Source of the DNA: Lachnoclostridium sp. UBA903
Lineage (GTDB): Bacteria; Bacillota; Clostridia; Lachnospirales; Lachnospiraceae
Direction: 5' to 3'
DNA: 15,399 nucleotides
Assembly (NCBI GenBank): GCA_002294045.1
Contig: DBEP01000079.1
Coordinates: 1-15,399 of the forward strand
Positions within the stretch are counted from its first letter, which is position 1. Every line of letters starts with the position of its first letter. The notes beneath the pieces are model-generated. The model was not told where the DNA came from. It saw only the letters and a program-made list of their open reading frames with translations, and did no database searches. Both the position numbers and the translations under genes were made by a program. Positions 1 to 6,310 of the stretch are shown one piece after another.

Positions 1-401
1 CAGCATAAGGCAACTACGATTTCCGGCATAACCCATCCTGCCAGGATACAGGGACCGACAAAACTGCGGAAGGTTTTATTCTTATTTTTCATAAATACAG
101 CAAGGGTAAATCCTAAGACCTGCTGGCCGATGAGGCTTCCGAGCAAAAATACCAGGGTATTGATAATACTTACCTTTACGGAAGGATCTTCAAGCATTCT
201 CCGGTAGTTTTCAAACCCGATAAAATTCAGGCTCCTGGCATTTTCTCCGGTTAAGGCTAAATTTGTGAAAGAATAGTAAACGGTTAAAAGAATTGGCAGA
301 ACAAAAAAAACTGCCAGCATGACCACTGCCGGTAGCAGCAATACGGATTTTCTGGCTTCGTCAGCCAGTACTCCTTTTTGGATAACTTTTACCCCTCTCA
401 T
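1..401 (-). CDS. MalF-type sugar ABC transporter permease, N-terminal part (runs off window)
   Basis: The first 133 codons of an integral-membrane permease read on the minus strand from the ATG at 401 and remain open to the window edge. A GGGGGGA ribosome binding site lies about 5 nt upstream of the ATG. After a short charged N-terminus comes a hydrophobic segment at about residues 20-42 (LLLPAVVMLAVFFVLPILL), then the extracytoplasmic stretch ending in FIGFENYRRM. That stretch is typical of family-1 sugar permeases of the MalF/UgpA type. A second membrane segment covers about residues 80-102, and a third starts near 115. The EAA loop that contacts the ATPase would lie outside the window. The gene follows the sugar-binding lipoprotein at 675-2108, as in classical sugar importer operons, and a second permease is expected further left. 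No ATPase of this class is visible; such systems in Firmicutes often share one MsmX-type ATPase encoded elsewhere. Confidence 0.9.
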   Translation of the reverse strand, partial: MRGVKVIQKGVLADEARKSVLLLPAVVMLAVFFVLPILLTVYYSFTNLALTGENARSLNFIGFENYRRMLEDPSVKVSIINTLVFLLGSLIGQQVLGFTLAVFMKNKNKTFRSFVGPCILAGWVMPEIVVALC

Positions 402-435
402 AATTCCCCCCATTCCTGCTCACGCTTTATGCGTG
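402..435 (-). other. Leader hairpin just before the permease start
   Basis: CACGC (421-425) and GCGTG (431-435) form a small hairpin just upstream of the permease ribosome binding site. CCTGC at 415-419 can also pair with GCAGG at 460-464, giving an enclosing stem. This may modulate translation of the permease or may be part of the larger structured region at 496-640. The evidence is base pairing only. Confidence 0.25.
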
Positions 436-495
436 TCTGAAACTTACACCGAGGATTACGCAGGCACAAATTTCTGAGGTGAAAGTGAATTTCTC

Positions 496-640
496 TCAGC
501 CTGGCCTCCCCGTAAAAACCGGGCGGTTTCCAATTACAGCATATGCTCTTTCTTGTACCTCCGCCCGTTTGAAATTCCTAGGTTTATATGCTTTTGCTTC
601 GCTGCACTCACAAAAAACACCTTGCGGTGCCATAGGCTGA
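496..640 (-). ncRNA. Candidate structured RNA with closing helix and H-type pseudoknot, family unassigned
   Basis: Read on the minus strand, TCAGCCT (640-634) plus GGC (631-629) pairs with GCC plus AGGCTGA (505-496), closing the region with a two-base bulge. Inside is a GCAA tetraloop hairpin, CACC/GGTG (629-618), followed by six T. Two further helices cross each other. AGCATAT (592-586) pairs with ATATGCT (544-538), and CGGGCGG (567-561) pairs with CCGCCCG (526-520), which is the topology of an H-type pseudoknot. The loops are purine-rich on this strand. A 45-codon open frame (496-633, starting MAPQGVF) covers the same DNA but has no ribosome binding site, so I do not call it a gene. The size, the multistem-plus-pseudoknot shape and the clostridial setting make the raiA RNA class worth testing, but I cannot confirm a match. 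Alternatively it is a repeat element sitting inside the operon. Confidence 0.45.
611..631 (-). terminator. Weak intrinsic terminator or attenuator hairpin after the sugar-binding protein gene
   Basis: On the minus strand CACC-GCAA-GGTG (629-618) is a 4-bp stem, 5 bp with a G-U pair, capped by a GNRA loop and followed by six T (617-612). It lies about 45 bp after the stop codon of the sugar-binding lipoprotein gene. The stem is short for a full terminator, so partial read-through into the permease, or a role inside the larger RNA fold at 496-640, is equally plausible. Confidence 0.35.
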
Positions 641-674
641 ACTGTATCAAAACATTTCTTATGAATCAACGAAT

Positions 675-2108
675 TTATTTACTTATTACATTATCTTCTC
701 CGACCGTTCGGGTCACATCCACGGCGTAAGTTGCCATGGCATCAGCCGGACTGGTCCCGGATACAACGGATTCAACCATGGTCTGGATATGGGTGGAAAC
801 AGCCGAATATTTGCTGTCCTTCGGTCTGAAGGAGGCATCTTTTAAGAATTCGGTTGCCGTCTGGATAAAGGGCATGGAGGAATATTTTTCATTATCCACA
901 ATATCTGTCCTTGTTCCGATACTTCCCATGGCGACAATGGCATCCACATATTGGTCGGGATTCATTAAGTGTTTGATAAATTCCATAGTAATGTCTTTGT
1001 TATCGGATTTGGAAGGAATAGACCATGCCCAGCCTCCGGCCAGTGTAATGGTGCCGGTTCCGCCGCCTTTCTGGGTAGGCATCGGTGCAAAACCTAAAAC
1101 GCTGCCGTACTCCGGCCACGGCGATGCGCCTGTTTCCAGATAGTTACCGGCAATCCAACTGCCGTCAAGTGATACAGCAAGCTTGCCCTGAGGCAGGTAT
1201 TCCCTGGCTGACGTATTGCTGGCCTGACCGTTTAAAACTTTAGACAACGGCGGTCCGAAATTATTCTTATAAATATTATCTAAAAAGGTTAAAGAATCTA
1301 AAATACCCTGACTGGATATAATCCATTTCCCGGAAGCTTCATCCTGTAATCTTTCATCGGTTCCGTAAAGCAGCATTTGATAAGTCTGCATGGAAGTTGC
1401 TTCACCGGTTGCAACGGAGGAGTTGCACCAGAACGGTACTACATCCGGAACCTTTTCTTTAATGGTCTGGCAGACAGAAAGGATGTCGTCCCAGTTTTTC
1501 GGTTCCCAAACCTCCGGCAAACCGGCCTGTTTAAATATTTCCTTGTTATACCACAATCCACGGGTGTCGGTATTGTACGGTACGCCGTATACTTTATTGT
1601 CGGCTGCGGTAACTCCTTCTTTTAGGGAGTCATAGTAGGAACCGTCCGTCCAATCCGGATAATTTGCCAAATAATCATCTAACGCAGTAAGATACCCCGC
1701 TTCAACGTCTGTTGCCAGCTGGAAAGTATCCTCTGCTACTAAATCAGGTGCTGTTTCTTCTGATTGTAAGGAAAGAGCAACTTTAGCGAAATAATCACCT
1801 TCAGAAGTAGTAATTGGTGCAATATTTAATTCACAGCTGTCTTTTTTATCGAAACTGTCATAAGCAGTTTGCAGCCATTTCCATAATGAACCGTTTTCGC
1901 CTCGGCCGTCATCCCTGAATGTTACGGTAATAACGCTTTTTTCCCCGACGGATGCATCTGCGCCGGCATCCCCGGATTCTGTTGTTGTAGCTTCAGCAGT
2001 ACTTTCTTTTGTTAATGTGTCATTAGCTGCCGTACCTTTGGATTTTCCGCATGCGGTTAATAATAAAATCATTACAATTACCAGCGACAAACTCAATAAC
2101 TTTTTCAT
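675..2108 (-). CDS. Family-1 sugar ABC transporter substrate-binding lipoprotein
   Basis: A 477-residue extracellular solute-binding protein, the ligand-capturing part of a sugar importer. The first 20 residues are a lipoprotein signal peptide ending in LTAC, so Cys20 should be lipidated and tether the protein to the outer face of the membrane. A Ser/Thr/Ala/Glu-rich linker covers about residues 22-60. The body has the family-1 landmarks: VYGVPYNTDTRGLWYNKEIF near the first third, then NWDD, and later LAGGWAWSIPSKS and FIKHLMNP near the C-terminus. These match maltose/multiple-sugar-binding relatives. A ribosome binding site (AAAGGAGAGG) precedes the ATG. The gene lies 189 bp after the last ATPase gene of the neighbouring importer and is followed by a MalF-type permease. 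The specific sugar cannot be told from sequence. Confidence 0.93.
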   Translation of the reverse strand: MKKLLSLSLVIVMILLLTACGKSKGTAANDTLTKESTAEATTTESGDAGADASVGEKSVITVTFRDDGRGENGSLWKWLQTAYDSFDKKDSCELNIAPITTSEGDYFAKVALSLQSEETAPDLVAEDTFQLATDVEAGYLTALDDYLANYPDWTDGSYYDSLKEGVTAADNKVYGVPYNTDTRGLWYNKEIFKQAGLPEVWEPKNWDDILSVCQTIKEKVPDVVPFWCNSSVATGEATSMQTYQMLLYGTDERLQDEASGKWIISSQGILDSLTFLDNIYKNNFGPPLSKVLNGQASNTSAREYLPQGKLAVSLDGSWIAGNYLETGASPWPEYGSVLGFAPMPTQKGGGTGTITLAGGWAWSIPSKSDNKDITMEFIKHLMNPDQYVDAIVAMGSIGTRTDIVDNEKYSSMPFIQTATEFLKDASFRPKDSKYSAVSTHIQTMVESVVSGTSPADAMATYAVDVTRTVGEDNVISK

Positions 2109-2137
2109 AGTAATACCTCTCCTTTTTTCCGAATAAA

Positions 2138-2202
2138 CAGAGGGGTTTGTTAACTTTTTTCTCTTATTTATCCCAAGGATTTGCTACTAAATCTCCCCTC
2201 TG
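2138..2202 (-). other. Inverted repeat in the leader of the sugar-binding protein gene
   Basis: CAGAGGGG (2138-2145) and CCCCTCTG (2195-2202) are a perfect 8-bp inverted repeat spaced by 49 nt, ending about 30 bp before the start codon. On the minus strand the loop holds a second small hairpin, GATTT/AAATC (2193-2178). The fold could act in the mRNA leader, or the arms could be a looping operator. It is the only ordered feature seen between the two transporter operons, and no intrinsic terminator is visible there, so read-through from 2298 into this gene is possible. Confidence 0.3.
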
Positions 2203-2297
2203 CACCATTTTAATTGATTCAGCCATGAAACCGGACCGTTATCTCCCATTCCTCCCCCGGTATATCCTTTCCATGATTTAACCTTTCTGTTATTGTT

Positions 2298-3299
2298 TCA
2301 CTGATTTTTAAGAACAGCTCCCTCTGCTTTTCCATTTAACGGATGGAAACACAGCACTTTCCGACCTACACCTAAATCTGTCATTTCCGGCCTTGATTTT
2401 CTGCATTCATCCGTAGCATAAGGACAACGGGGAGCAAATTTGCAAAATGTAATAGCATATTCTTTGTCCTCTGTGTCCGGCATTACTAATTCCTGATTCC
2501 ATTTCTCTCCTACCCTTGGTACTGCATTCATTAAAAGCTCCGTATAAGGATGCGCCGGCTCGTCCATAATCTCTTTTGCCCGGCCGTATTCTATCAGGCA
2601 GCCTCTATATAAGGTTGCAATATAATCGGAAACATAGTAAGCCGTCGATAGATCATGGGTAACATATATGAAAGAAACATTGTATTTATCTTTCAACTCT
2701 TTAAACAGATTTACAATATTCATTTTCATAGACGCATCAATGGCAGCAACCGGTTCATCGGCTATGATGAGCTTTGGCCTGGTAATGAGTGCTCTGGCTA
2801 TGGACACACGCTGCAGCTCACCACCTGAAAACTGGGCAGGGTATTTGCCCCTTACTACTTCAAGTGACATGCCTACACTTTTTAGTGTATCATCAACTAA
2901 CGTTTCAGCTTCTTTATAATTTTTGGCAATTTTCAATCGAAGTGCGGTATTAAACAGGTAAGTATCCACTGTTTTACGCATCGAAAAAGCTTCATAAGGA
3001 TTCTGAAATATCGGCTGCACGTCCAGCCTGAATTGAAAAGGGTCATACTCCTTATGATTTTTATATGACTTGCCGGAAAGCACGATATCACCCTGATCGG
3101 GGTCATGCAGGCGCAGTATCATCTTGCATAAAGTAGATTTGCCGCAGCCGGACTCACCTACTACGGAAAGTATAACCGGCTTACCGGCATCGATATCAAT
3201 ACTGACATCATCCACAGCTACAAGTTTCTTTTTACTGAGCATTCCGCCAATCTGGAATAATTTACTGACATTTTTTATTTCAAGCAGTTTTTCAGACAT
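2298..3299 (-). CDS. Oligopeptide/dipeptide-class ABC transporter ATPase, DppF/OppF type
   Basis: A 333-residue cytoplasmic ATPase, one of the two nucleotide-binding subunits that power the importer. Numbering from the chosen start: Walker A GESGCGKST at 48-56, Q-loop Gln99, signature FSGGELQ at 157-163, Walker B LIIADE at 177-182, switch His215. All catalytic landmarks are present. The C-terminal oligopeptide-transporter extension carries four cysteines (286, 292, 299, 317), a set known to hold an iron-sulfur cluster in some relatives. I place the start at the ATG at 3299 (MSEKLLEIK) because GGAGG lies 5 nt upstream, inside the end of the preceding gene. An in-frame ATG at 3329 would add 10 residues and overlap that gene. 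Only one base separates the preceding TGA from this ATG, indicating translational coupling. It is the last gene of the five-gene importer operon. Confidence 0.94.
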   Translation of the reverse strand: MSEKLLEIKNVSKLFQIGGMLSKKKLVAVDDVSIDIDAGKPVILSVVGESGCGKSTLCKMILRLHDPDQGDIVLSGKSYKNHKEYDPFQFRLDVQPIFQNPYEAFSMRKTVDTYLFNTALRLKIAKNYKEAETLVDDTLKSVGMSLEVVRGKYPAQFSGGELQRVSIARALITRPKLIIADEPVAAIDASMKMNIVNLFKELKDKYNVSFIYVTHDLSTAYYVSDYIATLYRGCLIEYGRAKEIMDEPAHPYTELLMNAVPRVGEKWNQELVMPDTEDKEYAITFCKFAPRCPYATDECRKSRPEMTDLGVGRKVLCFHPLNGKAEGAVLKNQ

Positions 3300-3300
3300 C

Positions 3301-4290
3301 TCAACCTCCATCTGCCGCTTCGGCGGCATTGTTGTTCAGTAAATGACAGGCCGCGAAACGCCCCTGCTCCACTTCACGGAACTTCGGCACCGATTTTTGG
3401 CATTCTCCGGTCGCCCTGGGACAGCGAGGTGCAAACCTGCAGCCGGGAGGCGGGTTTGTAAGTGCAGGAGGCCTTCCCGGTATTCCTGTTTTCTGACTCT
3501 TGTCACCTACCCGCGGAAGAGCGCCTACCAGCATCTTCGTATACGGATGTATCGGTTTTTCAAAGATATCTTCTGTTTTACCCAGCTCAATCATACTTCC
3601 GGAGTACATGATACCCATACGGTCTGTTATCTGATAATGTACGCCCATATCATGGCTTACTATCACCATAGTATTCTTTAACTGCTTCTGAAGACGCATG
3701 AGCATCATAAGTATACCCCGCTGCACTACAACGTCAAGAGCAGTAGTGGGTTCATCCGCCAGGACTACATTAGGCGTCATAAACGTTGCCAATGCTATAA
3801 TAACACGCTGCCTCATTCCTCCTGAAAGCTGGAAAGGATAAGCCTTAAGTAACTCCGGAGAGAGACTGAGCTCTTCCAGATAGTCCGCAACCCTCTTTAA
3901 TATCTGCTCTTTTGATTCATTCTTTTTCTCTGCTTTCGGAATAGAATCCAGAAACTGATTTTTTAGCGGAACGATTGGATTTAGTACACTCTGGGCTGCC
4001 TGCGGCACATAAGAAATATTATTCCACCAGGTCTTTCTGATTTGGCCTGTTTCGTATGAAAAAGCTTTCCCGTTTTTTTGTCCGGTAAGTACAAGTTTAC
4101 CCGAGTCTACAACCAGAGGAAATTCTATTATATCATACAGGGCTTTTAAAAGCGTCGTTTTTCCGCAGCCTGATTCGCCGGCTATTCCGAAAATTTCATT
4201 ATCAAATATTTCAAAATCCACATCGTTAATAACGTGAACAGGTCCGTCTACCGTTGAATACGAAGTGGATAAATGGTCTATTTTTATCAT
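3301..4290 (-). CDS. Oligopeptide/dipeptide-class ABC transporter ATPase, DppD/OppD type
   Basis: A 329-residue ATPase that should pair with the DppF-type subunit as a heterodimer under the two permeases. Walker A GESGCGKTT spans 38-46, the Q-loop Gln is at 97, signature LSGGMRQ at 155-161, Walker B VVLADE at 175-180 and switch His at 213. The C-terminal extension PGRPPALTNPPPGCRFAPRC is the hallmark of the DppD/OppD group. Cysteines at 284, 290, 297 and 315 have exactly the same spacing (6, 7, 18) as those in the downstream ATPase. A GGGAG-type ribosome binding site precedes the ATG, three bases after the stop of the upstream permease. It is fourth in the operon. Confidence 0.95.
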   Translation of the reverse strand: MIKIDHLSTSYSTVDGPVHVINDVDFEIFDNEIFGIAGESGCGKTTLLKALYDIIEFPLVVDSGKLVLTGQKNGKAFSYETGQIRKTWWNNISYVPQAAQSVLNPIVPLKNQFLDSIPKAEKKNESKEQILKRVADYLEELSLSPELLKAYPFQLSGGMRQRVIIALATFMTPNVVLADEPTTALDVVVQRGILMMLMRLQKQLKNTMVIVSHDMGVHYQITDRMGIMYSGSMIELGKTEDIFEKPIHPYTKMLVGALPRVGDKSQKTGIPGRPPALTNPPPGCRFAPRCPRATGECQKSVPKFREVEQGRFAACHLLNNNAAEAADGG

Positions 4291-4293
4291 TTC

Positions 4294-5142
4294 CTATCTC
4301 CCTCTCTTCATTGATAAATAATCATTATAGCCCGTTATCAGGAGGAACAGTCCGATAAACAATACAGCCGTAGCTATTATTGGAGAGCCTATCCAGAACC
4401 ACTGCTTCGTAAAGATAGCATTACGGTCTCTTGCCCACTGGATCATATTCCCCAGGGAGATAAGATTTCCGGGTGACAGACCCAGAACAGCGAGACTCGA
4501 TTCAGAAGCTATGGCAGCCAGAGTAGCGTTCATGAAGTTGGAGAGCGACCACGTAAGAGCATACGGAAGTATCTCTGTTACAACAACCTGAACGGTACTT
4601 TCACCCGAAAACCATGCCGTGTGGATAAAATCCCGCTCACGCATGGAAAGAGCCATCGAACGGATCTGACGGCTCGGCCAGGCCCAGGCGAACATCGCAA
4701 GTACCAGTGCCATTAAAAAAACCGTAGAAGTTCCTTTCATAAATGAGGTCATCAATATAAGTATCGGAAGGGAAGGTATTACAATAAAAGTATCGGTTAC
4801 AACGGTAAGTACCCGATCAAGCCACCCGCCTGTAAATCCTGCCAGGAGCCCTACAAATACACCTACAACAGTACCTATTGTAGCTACGATAAGACCGATA
4901 AGGAGTGAATTATGTATCGCCTCAATCAACAGCCATAAAACATCCTGTCCCATACTCGTAGTCCCCAGCCAATGCTGTGGCGAAGGTTTCAGCTTACCCG
5001 GATAAGAATTAAAGGTAAACGGATTGATATGTGGTATAAAGTATATAACAAAACCAATCACAACAAAAAACGCTGTCATCAATAACCCTGCTTTTAAGCT
5101 GAAATTCGCATTTTTCCAAAATTTCTTCACACTTTTTTTCAA
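4294..5142 (-). CDS. Oligopeptide/dipeptide-class ABC permease, DppC/OppC type
   Basis: A 282-residue membrane protein, the second permease half of the importer channel. It starts with TTG at 5142; AGGAGG lies 9 nt upstream, and no in-frame ATG or GTG fits better. A short basic N-terminus (KKSVKKFWKN) is followed by a first membrane helix at about 18-36. The extracytoplasmic stretch contains HWLGTTSMGQDVLWLLIEAIHNSL, the DppC-family motif. Four or five more hydrophobic segments follow. The ATPase-contacting cytoplasmic loop is near RERDFIHTAWFSGESTVQVVVTEILP. A late SESSLAVLGLSP motif is also typical. The protein ends in a basic tail just before the DppD-type gene. Spacing to the upstream permease is 19 nt. 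Confidence 0.93.
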   Translation of the reverse strand: MKKSVKKFWKNANFSLKAGLLMTAFFVVIGFVIYFIPHINPFTFNSYPGKLKPSPQHWLGTTSMGQDVLWLLIEAIHNSLLIGLIVATIGTVVGVFVGLLAGFTGGWLDRVLTVVTDTFIVIPSLPILILMTSFMKGTSTVFLMALVLAMFAWAWPSRQIRSMALSMRERDFIHTAWFSGESTVQVVVTEILPYALTWSLSNFMNATLAAIASESSLAVLGLSPGNLISLGNMIQWARDRNAIFTKQWFWIGSPIIATAVLFIGLFLLITGYNDYLSMKRGR

Positions 5143-5161
5143 AAGTTTTCACCTCCTGTTC

Positions 5162-6160
5162 TCAGCTGTATCGAATGCGCGGGTCGATAAACGGGTATAT
5201 CAAATCCACAATCAAAGTTGCAGTCGATATTGCCACGATTGAAATTGTGATACATCCGAGTATCATGTTATAGTCTGACATTAAGATAGCCTTTTGTACC
5301 AAAGTACCGACTCCCGGATAGCCGAATACAATCTCCGTCATGATAGAACCGCCGAATACGCCGCCAAGACTCATTGCCAAAGCCGTAACCTGAGTCAGAA
5401 TCGAATTTCTAAATACGTAACTTGTTCCGATTGTGCCCTCTGAGAGCCCTCTGTAACGGGCAAAGAGGACAAAATCTTCCTCCGATGTTGTACCTGCGAG
5501 GGATTTCATGGATATAATCCACCAGCCTGTACCTACCAGCAGCATGGCCAGAGCCGGAAGAACAGATGCCTTAAGAAGCGAAGCGAACATAACCGCAAAA
5601 CTGCCCTGGGTGTTTATAGTAGTCTGAATTGGAAACCATCCCAAAACAAATGCAAACACAATCTGTAACACCAGGGCTATAATAAAATACGGTACCGGAT
5701 ATATGCATATAGCTATCCCCTCCAGAATCCTGGATGATAGTTTATTTTTTCTGAAACCGGCAAGAAGTCCTATTATATTGCCTATAATCCAGGCAATAAC
5801 AGTAGTCGTCAGTGAAAGAAAAAGCGTATACGGCAAATACATGCCGATTATCTCCCCTACGGGAGTAGGATAACTCATCAGGGAAGGGCCGAAATTAAAG
5901 TGTAATAATCCTTTCCATAGGAAAGTACCGTATTGTTCAAGCAAGGAACCTTCAAGACCGAACTGAACCCTGAGCTGTGAACGAAGTGCGTCCATTTGTG
6001 CAGGATCCATCTGACCGGAACGGGACTGAATCTGACCAATCATGTTCTCAACAGGATCGGAAGGAAACATTCGGGGTATAAAAAATATAAAAGTAATACC
6101 AATCCACACGGTCACTAAATATGTTAAAAATCTTAGACCGAAATATTTGCGAAATTTCAA
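5162..6160 (-). CDS. Oligopeptide/dipeptide-class ABC permease, DppB/OppB type
   Basis: A 332-residue membrane permease, first channel subunit of the importer. The N-terminal helix FLTYLVTVWIGITFIFFIPRMFPSDP matches the DppB pattern, followed by the long extracytoplasmic region with LRVQFGLEGSLLEQYGTFLWKGLLHFNFGPS. The ATPase-contacting loop is DFVLFARYRGLSEGTIGTSYVFRN, and the C-terminus has IVFGYPGVGTLVQKAI and ends DPRIRYS, all characteristic. I place the start at the TTG at 6160, because AAAGGAG sits 8 nt upstream. A GTG at 6169 would add 3 residues, but its G is the last base of that same ribosome binding site, so it is too close to use. It is the first permease after the binding-protein gene, separated by about 150 bp of hairpin-rich sequence. 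Confidence 0.93.
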   Translation of the reverse strand: MKFRKYFGLRFLTYLVTVWIGITFIFFIPRMFPSDPVENMIGQIQSRSGQMDPAQMDALRSQLRVQFGLEGSLLEQYGTFLWKGLLHFNFGPSLMSYPTPVGEIIGMYLPYTLFLSLTTTVIAWIIGNIIGLLAGFRKNKLSSRILEGIAICIYPVPYFIIALVLQIVFAFVLGWFPIQTTINTQGSFAVMFASLLKASVLPALAMLLVGTGWWIISMKSLAGTTSEEDFVLFARYRGLSEGTIGTSYVFRNSILTQVTALAMSLGGVFGGSIMTEIVFGYPGVGTLVQKAILMSDYNMILGCITISIVAISTATLIVDLIYPFIDPRIRYS

Positions 6161-6205
6161 CGGCTTCACTCCTTTTTAATTTGTCATAATTTATCTTAAA
6201 TGCTG

Positions 6206-6236
6206 TTACTGCCCGGTGATTGCCACCAGGCAGTAA
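6206..6236 (-). other. Intercistronic stem-loop between binding protein and permease genes
   Basis: A 13-bp stem (6206-6218 with 6224-6236; one G-T wobble in the RNA) with a 5-nt loop. No T-run follows on the minus strand, so it is not a standard terminator. In this position it may block 3' exonucleases and stabilise the upstream binding-protein mRNA, or mark a processing point. It is one of three consecutive hairpins in this gap. Confidence 0.6.
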
Positions 6237-6252
6237 AAAGTACTATTATTGC

Positions 6253-6308
6253 AGGAACATAATCATGTTCCTATAACGGATGCAGGTTATAAATAGCAGA
6301 GCCGTTAT
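6253..6308 (-). other. Two further tandem stem-loops after the binding-protein gene
   Basis: AGGAACAT (6253-6260) and ATGTTCCT (6265-6272) form a perfect 8-bp stem with a 4-nt loop. Directly beside it ATAACGG (6273-6279) and CCGTTAT (6302-6308) form a 7-bp stem with a 22-nt loop, beginning only 2 nt after the stop codon of the binding-protein gene. Together with the stem at 6206-6236 they fill the gap before the first permease. Confidence 0.5.
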
Positions 6309-6310
6309 TT

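Noticed and set aside
516..529. AAACCG-GG-CGGTTT palindrome, LacI-operator-like
   Set aside because: It overlaps one arm of the stronger pseudoknot helix and lies between two genes of one operon; base pairing in RNA explains it better than an operator.
496..633. 45-codon minus-strand open frame starting MAPQGVF (extendable to a TTG at 669)
   Set aside because: It has no ribosome binding site and lies entirely over a region with strong long-range base pairing; treated as a chance frame over a structured RNA.
736..1143. 135-codon plus-strand frame inside the sugar-binding protein gene
   Set aside because: Antisense shadow of a clear family-1 binding protein; no ribosome binding site or recognisable domain.
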